DNA from: Candidatus Bathyarchaeota archaeon ex4484_135
GTDB lineage: Archaea; Thermoproteota; Bathyarchaeia; EX4484-135
NCBI GenBank assembly: GCA_002255025.1
Contig: NJEJ01000035.1
Span: forward strand, 1-13,299
DNA length: 13,299 nt
Direction: 5' to 3'
Within the stretch, counting starts at the first letter, position 1. Each line of letters starts with the position of its first letter. The position numbers and the translations under genes are program-made. Below the pieces are notes generated by a model that saw only the letters and a program-made list of their open reading frames with translations, was not told the DNA's origin and did not search any database. Positions 13,276 to 13,299 of this stretch are shown piece after piece.

Positions 13276-13299
13276 CCCCCCGGTTTTAAGGAGACAAAA

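Overview
The window reads as chromosomal DNA of a thermophilic archaeon of the TACK/Thermoproteota group. The evidence is a family-B DNA polymerase that matches crenarchaeal PolB1 (Dpo1) along its whole length, archaeal TATA/BRE-like promoters, perfect GGAGGTGA-type ribosome sites, GTG/TTG starts, a K+-independent-type membrane pyrophosphatase and a free-standing TRAM protein. The DNA is GC-rich with heavy AGG arginine use. I cannot place it to genus. Genes are packed tightly: no gene-free stretch exceeds about 180 bases, and I see no tRNA, rRNA, CRISPR array or insertion sequence.

Layout. 1-737 (minus) is the 5' two-thirds or so of an NSUN/Sun-family RNA m5C methyltransferase that runs off the left edge. 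It is divergent from polB1 (756-3581, plus), a complete polymerase with intact exonuclease and polymerase motifs. From 11750 down to 3626 everything is on the minus strand. In order of transcription these are a MetOD1/V4R-like small-ligand-domain protein, a TRAM protein, three tandem paralogous ArsB/NhaD-type (ion transporter superfamily) permeases, an ATC-hydrolase-like cysteine protein, a membrane H+-pyrophosphatase broken by a frameshift and apparent small deletion, and an orphan 4-TM protein. A secreted, membrane-anchored, sequon-rich protein lies upstream (11792-12562, minus), divergent from a MarC-family membrane protein (12685-13275, plus).

How the genes may work together (inference). 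The central block is dominated by membrane transport: a proton-pumping PPase next to three IT-superfamily permeases that in this family typically exchange protons for Na+, arsenite or organic acids. A cysteine-containing small-molecule-binding-type protein lies at each end of the permease array. Paralogs 2 and 3 share a conserved 28-bp promoter block, all three have a TATA-like element about 80 bp before the start codon, and paralog 3 has a 17-bp palindrome at its predicted transcription start. Paralogs 1 and 2 show long perfect nucleotide identities that suggest gene conversion. Paralog 3 has moved its membrane-buried acidic residue from the C-terminal half to the N-terminal half. The most striking anomalies are the disrupted hppA and this diverging three-permease array.
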